From Ophiobolus disseminans (Eukaryota > Ascomycota > Dothideomycetes > Pleosporales > Phaeosphaeriaceae), in contig MU006229.1 in NCBI GenBank assembly GCA_010093685.1, positions 1,023,271-1,087,270 on the forward strand: a stretch of 64,000 nt of DNA, in the 5' to 3' direction. The position numbers and the translations under genes are program-made. The notes below the pieces were generated by a model, which did no database searches, was not told the origin of the DNA, and was given only the letters and a program-made list of their open reading frames with translations. The first letter of the stretch is position 1. Each line of letters starts with the position of its first letter. Below, one piece after another: positions 36,120-46,987 of this stretch.

Positions 36120-37696
36120 GCAGATATGCTATGAGCGAATTTCACGAATATCATCAGTTTTCGTGCCACCTAGCTTCTTTAAGCACGTTCATTGTGAAAA
36201 GCGAGTGTCGTTCTGAGACTAAATACACGAAGAGTTTCTTCTTCTAGACCTCGGGAGCTTAGGAGATATAGTTCTGATAATATCGACACCGTCCTCAGGC
36301 TTAATTGCTGCGCTCCAGAGCATACTTCATCGGTCAGTGCCACACAGACGCCAACTTGTAGCGGGATAGATACAGTTCAGTCGATGCTTCGTTTCGACAA
36401 CATCTTGAACCCATGTCGAGGTGCAGCTGTTGTACCGCAATTTCTAGAAGGAAGTAACACTTGAGAGCTGAATGTCGACCATAGCTGCAAGATGTGATGC
36501 AGCGAGTGTGCATGAAAAGCTTAGCAGGATAGTCAACTTGTGTATAGCTTTGAGGGAAGCCAAATTTATTATGCTTCGACATGTATGGTTGTCATACATA
36601 GCACATCTACATTAGTGAACAGTCTTGCAACAGCAGCGCATGTCGGAAGGAGCAAATGAGCCATGCTTGCTTCATAGTTTCTCTTATGCCGCATCGCCAG
36701 CTATTTAATCCTTCAACCTACCTTTACCCATCATCCTATATATCCCACCCAATCCCCAACTCTCTCATCAATCAACCAATCCGGCTCTGTGGGTAAGTCA
36801 CATCTACATCCACCTCCACCTCTAGCCTTCACTGACCCCATCAACAGTCTAGTCGCATGATTGTCGTTTCGGGAAGTATCCTAGGTACTGAGTATCTTGA
36901 ATATGACAGGTCCCGGGTGTAAGTGGCTTCGGTTCGAGTTGCGAAGCGTACAGAAGACTAATATGTGTCAGTCAAATCCCGGCAGAGCCCATTCTTTTTT
37001 GTTAAGGTGGAGGGTTCAAGTATGGGGGCTGGGACGAGAAAATGGAAAGGCGAGTATGATCGAGAGAAGTGGGAGGAAGGGCTGCATTGTTTTTTGGGGG
37101 GGTAGGCGCACTTGGCGTTGAAGGTGGGCTGAAGTGGTTGAGGAGCGTGATGCATGATTAACGACGCAGTGTTAGCTGAATTGGCATATAAAGCTATCAT
37201 ACATGGGCTATAGAATGGCCAAGGAAGGCGCAGCATCTTTACACGGATTATCGCGCATGTCGAGGACGTTCAGGTTGACAGAGGGGTGATGAAGTACGCG
37301 GTAACGTCTGAGCTTTGTCCCGAAAGCGGACAAAGCTGCGAAGCGACCTGAAGCTTGGGAGATTCGTAACCACTTCCCTCACCATCGACTGCAGGATTGT
37401 GAGATGGACGTCAAAATGCCTCCCGGTTCAGGCGTCCAATGGCAGTATTTGTACCGCGCTGGCACAGGCGCTCCCCTTATAGTGCAGGTGAGCCCCGATG
37501 GCGAAGGACGGCATTTTGCTCGTCGATTTCTCTCCAACTCCAAAACACCGAAATACCCGAGCCTGCCACCACCGTCTCAACCAACCACTACCACGACGCG
37601 TACAATCTTTCGCACTGTCTCGATTTGGAAGAAACATCAGATGCAATAGGCGAACTCACTTAATTGAAGAGAATCGCTTCTCGACCGAGTTACAAT
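36120..37696. other. Intergenic 1.6 kb upstream of Zn2Cys6 gene
   Basis: No supported gene. It holds a promoter- and leader-like pyrimidine-rich stretch with an intron-like GTAAGT...CAACAG segment (about 36720-36850) and a palindromic CCG-N4-CGG element at 37311-37337 (listed separately). Short frames at 36334-36582 and 37404-37649 look like chance. Confidence 0.45.
37311..37337. promoter_or_regulatory. Inverted repeat with CCG-N4-CGG core upstream of Zn2Cys6 factor
   Basis: Perfect 10-bp arms AGCTTTGTCC and GGACAAAGCT flank a 7-nt centre (CGAAAGC). The centre and arm ends together read CCG-AAAG-CGG, a CGG triplet palindrome of the sort bound by dimeric zinc-cluster proteins. It lies 360 bp upstream of the start of a zinc-cluster regulator, which suggests autoregulation. 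Binding is inferred. Confidence 0.5.
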
Positions 37697-40321
37697 ATGA
37701 CCGAGCAAGCTCCAACCATTCGGACCGCAGAAAAAGATACCGAGGGACCCGCTAAACGACGCCGCCGACCTGCACTCTCATGTGTGGAATGTCGTAGTCG
37801 CAAGGTTAGATGCGACAGAGGGAAGCCGTGTAGAGCGTGTACCCGCGTCAGATCCAGCACATGCACATATAGGCCACAGCCGCCAGGCATCCGCGAGAGG
37901 TCACCTGCAGCTACATCCACATCACCGAGTGGTAGCATTGACCAGGACCATGGAAAATCGGCTCGGTCTTCTCCGCAGCCCTCTGGCCCGTCCAATGAGT
38001 TTGATGCAATGATCAATCGATATGTTGCACCAGGAATCTTTGGTGACCATAGTAAAAACAAATACATGCTTCTGCCCACCGATCGACCGAGCTTCGACCT
38101 AGCTTCACACTCGATTGGAGGAGAATCGGTTCTCATTAACAGTTTACTGAAGAGAGTACAAAGTCTTGAGATTGAGAAGCAAGTTAGAGAAAGTCAGCAA
38201 GGATGTTCAGAATCCCCTGCTTGGGAAGGTTCGGGTACCGCCACCGGGCAATTCCTCAAGTCTAAATTTTACGGCCAGAGTCACTGGATGAACGCGCTGG
38301 AACCTGTGAGTCTCACATTGCTTCCAGATACCTCATGCTTGATGAAGACATTCTTTGAGTATACTAACGTTGCACAGTACGAGGCATTGGGCAAGAACAA
38401 TGTTACCGTCAATCAAAACACGAACAGAGTTGAAGTAAACAAAAGCACAGAACTCTACGAAGTAGTCACCAAGATCAAACAAATGGCTCGCATTATCAAG
38501 ACCTCCCGCTTGTTGCAGCCGTACATATCACAGGAGGTAACAGATTCAATACCACCGAAAGAGATTTGCGATGTGCTTTTCGCGGGATATCTGCGCACTT
38601 TTGAAGGCGTGTTTCGAGTGCTCCATGTGCCGTCGTTCCGCAAAGAGTATGACGGTTACTGGGCCGGCACCGTCTCCGAAAAACCGTCTGTCATTCTCAA
38701 AATCCTGCTTGTCTGCGCTATTGGCGTTCCCTTCTACTCTGGCCCCGACTTGCCACTCTTACGAAGCGCTTGCGTCAAGTGGGTTCAAGCAGCGACACAG
38801 TGGCTTAGTGGACCACACGCGAAATCACGACTGAATATGGCGGGCCTACAGATTCAAGTGCTCGACCTGCTCGCACGTCAAGTGTGCAACATCGACGGCG
38901 ACCACATTTGGATACCTGCTGGATCTTTACTGCGTACTGCAATGCATCTTGGCTTGCACAGAGATCCAGCGTACTTCGGCAAGATCAGTCGCTTCCACTG
39001 TGAGATGCGGCGAAGACTCTGGGCTACCGTCCTTGAGATTACAGCTCAGAGTAGTCTGGACATGGGTATGCCACCAATGGTGTCCGTGAATGATTACGAC
39101 ACCAAACTGCCTTCGAACGTCAACGATAACGACATCAGCGAAGAGCGCGACACTCCACTAGACGAAAAGCATCCAACTGAGTTCACTGATAGCAGCATTC
39201 AGATTGCGTTCACCCAAACCCTGCCGATCCGATTGGAGATCATCCGACTGATCAACAACCTGCGGTTCGATCTTTCGTATGAGAATGTCCTAAGCATCGG
39301 CAGTAAGCTGGCCGAAGCCTGCCGTGAGCAAACCATTTGCCTCAAATCTGCGCTCAATGCTGGCCATAGTATCACGCCCTTCCAGATCAAGATGGCAGAC
39401 GTGCTCGTCAGGCGCTTCGTACTTTGCCTCCACCGTCCATACTTTGCCAAAGCAAAAGAGAACCCACAATACCACTACTCTCGCAAGATGTGCCTCGATA
39501 CTTCACTCGCAATCTACGCACCGGCAACAGAAAGTATACCCGGCCAAGAGGATGACTGGACGAAGATGACACATAGATGTGTCGGGTTCTTCAAGTCGTT
39601 CTTCCTCTACGCCATGTCAACAGTGTACATGGAGTTGAATTCGCAAATTGACGAGCAGAAACACGCATCCGCAATCTTGGCACCCCTCATCACCACCTCA
39701 AGCACGTCGACAAACCAAGCTTTCGAGCTGCCACCCCAATGCCGTGCACTCCGTGACGTCCTCGAATCGGCTCTCGACACAGGAATTGCTCGCCTGCGTA
39801 ACGGTGAGACCAACGCAAAAGGCAGCGTGTTTATAAGCTGCGCGCTCGCACGCATCGACGCTCTTGTTGCTGGTGCAGATCCAGAACTCGCGGTCCTCGA
39901 AGCAGCTCAGCAAGCCGTGCAGGACACGTCGAAGATACTCACCGAAGTCTACGAAGCGGAAAATGGCGCACCAATCGATCTCAAAATTCCGTACGTCGGC
40001 AAAGAACACAGCCGCGGCGAAGGCGCAGACGACGTGACGGGGCAAAACCTCCAGACTGGTACTGATGTGCACACTGGAGCGCCGGGTGTATATGTTGTCG
40101 CCAATGGAATACCTACCAATATCGATGGAAGCATGGATGGCTTCGACATGCTAGGCGATTTGAACGGCGGAATGGACATTGACCTCGATGCGTATCTTTC
40201 CGGGCAGATTTTGGATCCAGAGACTTCTGGGTATCATTTCGGAAGGAGCCCGGAGTGGTTTTATGATCTCAATGGGTGGGCCACATCTGGCAATATGGCC
40301 ATCGGGTTTGATGGCATGTGA
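37697..40321 (+). CDS. Zn2Cys6 zinc-cluster transcription factor with fungal TF domain
   Basis: Single exon, 874 aa from the ATG at 37697 (an in-frame ATG at 37664 would add 11 residues). A basic run KRRRRPAL precedes the zinc cluster CVECRSRKVRCDRGKPC-RACTRVRSSTC (C-x2-C-x6-C-x5-C-x2-C-x7-C, first Cys at residue 29). The middle homology region of fungal-specific transcription factors is present (GYLRTFEGVFRVLHVPSFRK, AMHLGLHRDPAYFGKISRFH with CEMRRRLWATVLEITAQSSL). An acidic, Gly/Asp-rich C-terminus (GDLNGGMDIDLDAYLSGQ) may activate transcription. Targets are unknown. It sits before an aldo-keto reductase and a membrane-protein gene, which may or may not be co-regulated. Confidence 0.92.
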   Translation: MTEQAPTIRTAEKDTEGPAKRRRRPALSCVECRSRKVRCDRGKPCRACTRVRSSTCTYRPQPPGIRERSPAATSTSPSGSIDQDHGKSARSSPQPSGPSNEFDAMINRYVAPGIFGDHSKNKYMLLPTDRPSFDLASHSIGGESVLINSLLKRVQSLEIEKQVRESQQGCSESPAWEGSGTATGQFLKSKFYGQSHWMNALEPVSLTLLPDTSCLMKTFFEYTNVAQYEALGKNNVTVNQNTNRVEVNKSTELYEVVTKIKQMARIIKTSRLLQPYISQEVTDSIPPKEICDVLFAGYLRTFEGVFRVLHVPSFRKEYDGYWAGTVSEKPSVILKILLVCAIGVPFYSGPDLPLLRSACVKWVQAATQWLSGPHAKSRLNMAGLQIQVLDLLARQVCNIDGDHIWIPAGSLLRTAMHLGLHRDPAYFGKISRFHCEMRRRLWATVLEITAQSSLDMGMPPMVSVNDYDTKLPSNVNDNDISEERDTPLDEKHPTEFTDSSIQIAFTQTLPIRLEIIRLINNLRFDLSYENVLSIGSKLAEACREQTICLKSALNAGHSITPFQIKMADVLVRRFVLCLHRPYFAKAKENPQYHYSRKMCLDTSLAIYAPATESIPGQEDDWTKMTHRCVGFFKSFFLYAMSTVYMELNSQIDEQKHASAILAPLITTSSTSTNQAFELPPQCRALRDVLESALDTGIARLRNGETNAKGSVFISCALARIDALVAGADPELAVLEAAQQAVQDTSKILTEVYEAENGAPIDLKIPYVGKEHSRGEGADDVTGQNLQTGTDVHTGAPGVYVVANGIPTNIDGSMDGFDMLGDLNGGMDIDLDAYLSGQILDPETSGYHFGRSPEWFYDLNGWATSGNMAIGFDGM

Positions 40322-40795
40322 ACAGGATGTATGACATTGTTTTTTAGTTCAACATAAGTGCTTCGCGGACTCTAAGTCTCATTACTTCTGTCTGACTCCT
40401 TCGAACATGGGCAGCAAATACTAATATGGTATTGGTAAAAGCCTAGCTACATATGCTTATATTTCACGTCTACCAAACATTCGAAGTCAGTGACAAGGAA
40501 GCTAATATTCGCTGTGTTCGAATATCGTTCTCGAATAAAACACGAGGCGTGGAGACTGTCGAAAAATTCGAGAGAACCATAGTTTCGAAAGTCATAGCAT
40601 CTTGGAGCTGGAGATACCCATAACAGTATGTATGAAAGAATCGAAAAAGCGATGTATCCCCGAGGGTGATATACCGTTAGATTAAGAGATAACAGGTATG
40701 ATGTTGTAATGTATACTCGTTGCACTTAGACGAGTCTTGACAATAGTGATATTATTGTTGAAAAGCTGATAAAGGATAAAGCTAATGCTACAGGC
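40322..40795. other. Convergent 3' intergenic region
   Basis: 474 bp, AT-rich, between the 3' ends of the Zn2Cys6 gene and the aldo-keto reductase. No gene seen. Confidence 0.5.
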
Positions 40796-42048
40796 TCACT
40801 TCGTACCCGGCTTCAATGCCCACAGATCCTTGAATTTCTTGTCCAGCGCGCCCTCATGGGGCGGGATAGGCTTTGGACCCTCTACAAAGTCAAAGAAGCC
40901 CATATTGTTTATGAAGCGATTGTCCTCCGGACCGGTCACCGCCGCATTGATAGGACTCAGGAATGAATGTGGAAATCCCATCTCAAAGCCGTATGCATTG
41001 TCGATCTCCCGGATCTCTTCAGGAGTAAGGCGGAGACCCAGCGCCTCGATGTTGGACTGAAGGTGCGGAATCTTGCGGCCACCAACAATGGGAAAGACGT
41101 ACGGCGACTTGTGCATCACATACGCAAGCGCGACGGATGTAATGGGTGCCTCAGGCGACTTAGAGTTGGCGATCTTCTCGAGGACATCGGACACTTTCTC
41201 TTCGTTGCCGATGACCGAGAGCTGCATAGTTCGAGCGCCCTCATTGGCCTCACGCTGGGCCTTGGTTTTGAAGCCTCCGCCGCCGATAGCGCCCCATGGA
41301 GCCAATGCCATTCCTTCATCGAGTGCCATTGGAATAATCTCGCGCTCAAAGGCACGGTCGGCGGCTGACCAACGACCTTGGTACACCGAGAACTGCCGGA
41401 GGCCGTGTTGACGCGCGTAACAGTTCGCTTTGACGACGATCCATGCTGGTGTGTCGCTGATGCCAAGATAGATGACCTTGCGGGATGTGCAGAGATCGTT
41501 GAGCGTATGCATAAGCTCAGGGATGGAAACCGACGCGTCCCACAAATGGATGTAGTACTACAATGAGGTCAGACAAGTCAAGCATCGAAACTTGCAATAC
41601 TCACGATATCGATGTAGCTCGTGCGAAGCTGCCTGAGCGATCGTTCCAGAGAAATGTGTATGTTCTTTGCGCTATTCCCAGCGTAGTTCGATTTAATCGC
41701 AGTTCCTCCCTCTTTCTCTTTCTCTGTGATCTGCATCCCAGTGAACTTGGTCGCAACCACCATTTCATCTCTCACACTCCGCTCCTCCATCCACTCGCCG
41801 ATCCATTGCTCGCTTTCGCCGAATTGATAGTTTACAGCCGTATCGATCCAATTGCCGCCCTGCTTATAGAAGTAATCCAACATCTCAAAGGACGTCTCCT
41901 TTGAGCACTCGCCGAGGGATTCTTTCCAAGCATTACCGAAATTCATGCCACCCAGTGCCAGGGGTGAGACACGAACTGCAGCGGTGGGGCTGAGGATGCG
42001 ATGTCTGCCAAGTAATGAAACGGGCTTTGAGGGGGCGATGAAAGACAT
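40796..42048 (-). CDS. Aldo-keto reductase, AAD/norsolorinic-acid-reductase type (AKR9-like)
   Basis: Exons 41605-42048 and 40796-41557 encode 401 aa; junction SYIDI-YYIHLWDAS restores the catalytic His motif. The catalytic Asp and Tyr lie in NWIDTAVNYQFGESE, Lys in VVATKFTGM, His in YIHLWD. Other family features are LALGGMNFGNAW, VIYLGISDTPAWIVVKAN, FSVYQGRWSAADRAFEREII, ALAPWGAIGGG and FPIVGGRKIPHLQSNIEALG. Members include yeast Aad aryl-alcohol dehydrogenases and aflatoxin-pathway NorA, but the family is broad and the substrate cannot be inferred. The enzyme appears intact and cytosolic. It converges with the Zn2Cys6 gene and is co-oriented with the membrane gene behind it. Confidence 0.9.
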
Positions 42049-42709
42049 GTTACACTGCAAACGATAGCCAGTGATTGGATACGCAATTGCCAGGTTCGAA
42101 AATTGTACTTTCCAAAATTTGAATGTAAATGGCGACCTGATGCTGCATTTATATTGGGGTCGTGATTGTATTAGGTTTGGCCCAACTAAGCGATGATGTG
42201 GGCGGGGCGCCCGCATGGCGCTACAGCTGCGAAAGCACACCGCATCGAGGAGCTGAAAAGGCCAAACCGACCATCCACTAAGGACGAGATTAGTCATACA
42301 CTTGATGTTCGTGGACGAGCCTGCTATCTCCATTGATATCTTGTGCTGCTGCTGGTGTCGTTACCTCCGCAAAAGCCGGGACGGGGCGTACCGGGGCGAC
42401 TTGTTCGGAAACCGAACCTTGAAAACCCATGGTGGTGATTATTGTGATCGCAATATCGTGATTCGCACGAAAGCAGCAGCAGCAGTAACCTTTGATTCTT
42501 GGGGCCCTAGCTAGGTAGCCGTGCCCTTCGCAGCCCTTGGCAAGGTAAGAAACAGCCTCAGAGGCACACGACGATGTAGTATACATGGACAAGGACTTAC
42601 GTGAGTGAATCTATAGACGCTGGCTAGTGCTCTGCGATCTTTTTTCGGTTCCAGTTGCATCATAACTCTTTTGCATTTGCTACGTTCCGAGAAAAAATTG
42701 GCATATCTT
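42049..42709. other. Intergenic between AKR9-like and rhodopsin-type genes
   Basis: 660 bp. A 100-codon minus-strand frame (42290-42592) has no recognised motif, and I leave it uncalled. The part next to 42048 should carry the AKR promoter; it includes a GC-rich near-palindrome around 42195-42210. Confidence 0.4.
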
Positions 42710-44156
42710 TCAAGGTTCTTGAGCGCTAGTGCGTGAGCTCAGAGTCGAGCGTCCTTTCTCAACGCTATCTACCGTGACCTTTGTTGTGCATCGAATGCGG
42801 TTCGCGTCATCATTACTGCTTTCAAGAATGTTGTCCTCACTTCCTGTCCTCCCCACGTCCACGTGATATGTGTTTTTCGCACTTCGCTTCGACATCTCGT
42901 GGCTTTCTCCGTCGTCGTTCAGGTACACTGCATTCGGGAAAGTTTTCTGAGGCTTAGATATTCTCCTCCCACTTCCAATGGTCAATATTGCTGGCTGTTG
43001 ACTGTCGTCAAATTGGTTGTATCGATTGCCAGTCGAGACAATCGTTGTGTTCCTCAGTAGGCCTCTCAGTGTAGGTATGCTGGCTGCAATGATACCGACG
43101 TTCAGTTGCATAAAGCCCCAGAATTGTATGAAAGAGTTACTGAGCCATTCGTCAATGTTTTTGCATCTCACGTGCTTTAGCATGGTACTGTAGTGACTCA
43201 CAAGTGTCTGTCTTTTTCCTTGATATAGCGCACCTGATGTACCGTCTTGATAGCACCCATAGCCACCGCGCTAGTCCTTGTAAGTGGTATCATTTGTAGG
43301 GAGTAGACTGCGACGTACACGTATCCAAGACTGAGTACTCCAATCAAGTACATTCTCGTGCGCTGTGACATCTTTAGACTCCAGACGATAGGAATTGGCA
43401 ATGTGGCAAAGCACACGTCAGTGAAGACGTTCAAATCTTGGGCAAATGAGCGTGATATTGTAGCATAATAGATCCGCTCTTACATGAATTGGTGAGTGAG
43501 ACAGCGACAAAGATTTTGTTGGAATAGCAGGTACCATTGATGCCTTTGTCCCAATAACGTGGTACTGGAGAGCAACGCAGAAGGAAGGTAAGCAATGCGC
43601 CAACGCTGTACACGCAAATCAAACCTAGATATTGAGTTAGGACCGGTTGGACGTTGAGATGACATCAAGTTTTCTGCCTTTCATACTTACCAATCAACGC
43701 CCATAGTGATCGTGAATACCACTTGCTCTTGCTCAAGCGGAGCAAGAAGAGGGCGATGGATATCTTCAGCAAGCTGAGAGCCGTAAGAGCTGAAAGTAGG
43801 CTCATGAAAAAACCGATGCGGTCAAAGGCGATAAGATCACCACTCGATATTATTTTGGTGTGTCGCCCAAGGCCATGGTAACCTTGGACAATGAAGCATA
43901 TCCACCCGCCCAGGCCCGCAAGCTAACTGGTGTAAGTCTCCACAGACTAGACAGCGACTAAAGAGAGACATACCGAAGCCATTCCAATCACCGCATCGTC
44001 TTTGCCTGGTGTGCGTAATAAATGTATCCGAACGTAAAGGCGGAGGCCAACACTGGAGAGAGCAAGAAGGTGGACGATACCAGTCAGGGCAAGAATTCGA
44101 GGAAGATTGTTCTGTGCAGCCCATTGGGGATCCACTGGCTCTGCGTTGATTGCCAT
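42710..44156 (-). CDS. Seven-TM rhodopsin-domain (SAT4-type) fungal integral membrane protein
   Basis: Six predicted exons (43974-44156, 43691-43922, 43484-43624, 43319-43436, 43202-43270, 42710-43139) yield 390 aa in one frame. Landmarks of the fungal rhodopsin-domain family are restored only after splicing: LALTGIVHLLALSSVGLRLY, GKDDAVIGMAS, ICFIVQGYHGLGRHTKII, LSLLKISIALFLLRLSKSKW, LNVFTDVCFATLPIPIVWSL, YLIGVLSLGYVAVAMGAIKT and FIQFWGFMQLNVGIIAASIP. A polar Ser/Asp-rich tail follows. Family members are often secondary-metabolite-cluster or Pth11-like membrane proteins; the ligand is unknown. The 48-nt intron 43271-43318 is in frame, so retention would not break the protein. Confidence 0.85.
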
Positions 44157-44729
44157 GAGCGAACAATGACTGCAGATAGCGCTTATCGAGGCAACGAGGA
44201 CACAGGAAAACTAATCGCGAGATCGCGCGCGGGGGAGAGCCTAAACAGAATCTCTCTCGCCAGCCGAGTTGCAAGCTTATGACTCGTATGGCTGTCCGTC
44301 TTAAATTGTTGTGCCACCTACAAGCACTGCTGTTACTTCCTTGGATCGAGCCGAAGAATGCACCATTCACACGGCGGCAGCCCCTGGTTGTAAGCACCTT
44401 AAACACCAGGGTAATCGCAAAGTAAAATCCTACTCAGTTCTCTCAACCAAACCTTAATAGTCGGAGGCTTGTTGGACAGACCGGGGGGTCGATTCGTCAA
44501 AGATGCGATTCAGCCTTCATGAGTGCCGTACATAGGAACAGGCTGAAGGGGTTGCGTTGGCAGCATCTCATTGACCACTGGACTCTATCCATCGTCTAGG
44601 GCCGTGGTTTTTTTTTCGGGCTTGGCTTTGCTGATCGTTGAATGTAAGACGGCCTGATTCGTTGCGTGCTTGGTGTTGGCTTACGTGAGAGAACCCGCCA
44701 ACATGCAACATGATCCTGCGCTCTCTCGC

Positions 44730-44749
44730 AACCCTGCAATTGCAGGGTT
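44730..44749. repeat. Perfect 20-bp palindrome
   Basis: AACCCTGCAATTGCAGGGTT reads identically on both strands, with no spacer. It lies in the upstream region of the rhodopsin-type gene (start 44156). It could be a dimer binding site or chance; nothing links it to a known factor. Confidence 0.6.
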
Positions 44750-45501
44750 TTGGTACGGGGAGCTTCTGTACCGTCGGACCGCCCCATGCGGAAGCGGGAC
44801 GTGTTCCAGCCGCACTGTGTCGTTCATGCTGGCGCATAACATCCTTCATGTCTTTGGTATTTCAACCTTGCTTCGTCATGCTCAAAACCAGATAACCGTC
44901 AGCACGAACTCAGTCACTTCGAAGCATCAGATGCTAGAAGCCGGATCGCATGTAAATAAGACAGAGCAACCATCGGATCTCCCAAATCTACCTACCCGTT
45001 TTATGGGTGATTGCAGGATCATGCGTGGCTGCGGCGCAAGGCATTTCTAGAAGGCATCCACCGGCAATATACCCCAGTAAGCAGATCCGAGCGCCAATGC
45101 CTCGTGAACCCATGTCAAGAGAACGTTGGCGTTATATTCCGGAATTCACACGCTTTAGCGAGCGGAGTAACGGTACAACGACGGGTGCTCTCGAAGTTGT
45201 GTTCCAGTACGTCGTCAAAGACTCGGAGGTTAAACAATCTTCTCTCTTACTGCAGCCGCAGTTCGCGCAAAGGTAAAGCCTCCTCAACTTCAACACCATC
45301 AAGACGCTCTAGCCTGCCCGTGACTACAATCCTAGATGAAAAGCCCCTGCTCGATGAGCTCAGCCTGCTGACCCGTACCTGTAGTGTCTGCTTGGGTGCG
45401 AAATCCGATGGATGCGACGAGTTAGATGGTTGAGACGATCAATGCCGTGCGACATAGGAACGCCCAATGTATGTGCGCCCTGATTGTTGGGCTCTTAGAT
45501 T

Positions 45502-46109
45502 CTAGCAGGCCATGATCACGCCGCCAACGATCACTGTTTTCGCAAGATGCGCCCTGTGGTACATCCTATTCCGACCCATTAGCATCCTAATCTCAGATCG
45601 CACGGTATCTGCTTCGACACCCCCAAGTTCAGATAGTCGAACTATGAAAAGACACAGATAATTGCTATGGTCTTGATGAGGAGCGTGACGTGATCCGATG
45701 TTGGTCCTTGCTAAGACCAGTGATTGAAGATGGACTGTGAAAGAAAAGATTTGTGGTTGTTTGAACTCTGGCGGGTGACCTTTCATGTACGGGTGAATCC
45801 AGGGTTGCTCTGGGAATACCGGTACAGCTTCTTGCTACCAGAGCAATGAGCTGTACGCGTCGGGTTTTTGGCCCACGCTCACGCTCAGATAAGATTTGAC
45901 GCTATGCTTGAACGTAATAACATAGAGCGCCTTATCATAGGGCGGGATATCGCATTTGAACTGGTGACGCCGTAAAGCGTTCGAGAGACTTCGGGATTGT
46001 GATGGACACGAAACGAAAGCTCGTGCCCCAGAGGCGCCTGGCGTTCTACCAAGCTAGGCCGAAAACAGACTAGCTTAGACTCGTCCGATCTTGACATCAT
46101 CAGCTCCAC
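45502..46109 (-). pseudogene. Possible decayed gene of unknown family
   Basis: Two minus-strand frames have protein-like composition. 45885-46109 includes SRSDESKLVCFRPSLVERQA and LSFRVHHNPEVSRTLYGVTS. 45502-45786 includes SNYLCLFIVRLSELGGVEAD and TVRSEIRMLMGRNRMYHRAH. Stops between them (TGA and TAG) and the lack of good splice sites suggest a broken gene. I do not recognise the family, and the call is tentative. Confidence 0.25.
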
Positions 46110-46342
46110 CGGGGCACATCATCGTTACACGCATCGCAGAGTCCTACAGCCATCGAGATGTACCTGCATTTATTAGGGTCATGACAAAATACTTCTGGTC
46201 TACGCACAAGCCATCGAATTTCTTTCAAATCCCATCTTGCGCCCTGGTTAACGTCACAGTATACCACCTTGCATATTACCACACCGCCCTTACCTCCGGC
46301 CGTTATATCAAAATCATCATCCGTGAATCTTTTTCCACAGCC

Positions 46343-46987
46343 ATGTCTTTTCTCCTCCGCACCTCTCGCTTCATCGCGTCTAGCGGCTCCCGGCCCGTCA
46401 CCCAGTTTTCAACGCGATACATCAATTTCCGCGCCTTCACAACCTCTCGCACCATGGCCGCCGTTGTGGATTCACACTTCGTCAACCAAATCACCGCCGC
46501 GGAGAAGGAGATTACAAACAGTGACGAGCCCGCCAAAGGCGGCCCAACAGCAGCTGCACAGTCCCACGTTGGCCAGGAATTAACGGCCCAAGTTGTTCAC
46601 GATATCACAATGGGCGAGCGCGCAATCACCGGCAAAGCCGGACCTGTAAAGGGTGGCCCTACGAGCGTCGCGCAAAAGGTTCTAACAGGAAATTTTGACG
46701 CATCAAACGCGACTTCAAACACCACTTCGGGAAGTGAGGAGCACTCCGGACGTCTAGACTCAAAGACCATTCACAAGATCACCGAAAAGGAAAAGCAGCT
46801 CACAGGCGACGAGAGGCCAGTCCAAGACGGTCCTACCGCTAAGGCGCAGCAGCATGCTGGCGAGCCAATCACGAGTCAGGCGTTGCACGATATCACGGAG
46901 GGCGAGAAGAAGATCACAGGTGGAGAGAGGGTCAAGGGCGGGCCTACTAGTGCGGCGCAGAGTGAGTTGGGCAAGAGCAGGTCTTAG
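46343..46987 (+). CDS. SMP-repeat (seed-maturation-protein-like, LEA-type) protein
   Basis: I chose the ATG at 46343; it gives 214 aa with an arginine/serine-rich, acid-free start (MSFLLRTSRFIASSGSRPVT, then RAFTTSR) that looks like a mitochondrial presequence. A second in-frame ATG with a strong context (accATGg, 46454) would give a cytosolic form starting MAAVVDSHF. The rest is four related units: ITAAEKEITNSDEPAKGGPT, ITMGERAITGKAGPVKGGPT, ITEKEKQLTGDERPVQDGPT and ITEGEKKITGGERVKGGPT, each followed by an A-Q dipeptide and separated by alanine/glutamine-rich linkers. This is the SMP pattern known from plant LEA proteins and found in many fungi. A protective or desiccation role is inferred, not shown. 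Confidence 0.8.
   Translation: MSFLLRTSRFIASSGSRPVTQFSTRYINFRAFTTSRTMAAVVDSHFVNQITAAEKEITNSDEPAKGGPTAAAQSHVGQELTAQVVHDITMGERAITGKAGPVKGGPTSVAQKVLTGNFDASNATSNTTSGSEEHSGRLDSKTIHKITEKEKQLTGDERPVQDGPTAKAQQHAGEPITSQALHDITEGEKKITGGERVKGGPTSAAQSELGKSRS

Larger units (their letters stand above)
44157..46342. other. Long intergenic region with a possible gene relic
   Basis: About 2.2 kb. It holds a perfect 20-bp palindrome at 44730-44749 and, on the minus strand, two frames (45885-46109 and 45502-45786) that read like parts of a decayed gene (listed separately). No intact gene was seen. Confidence 0.45.
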
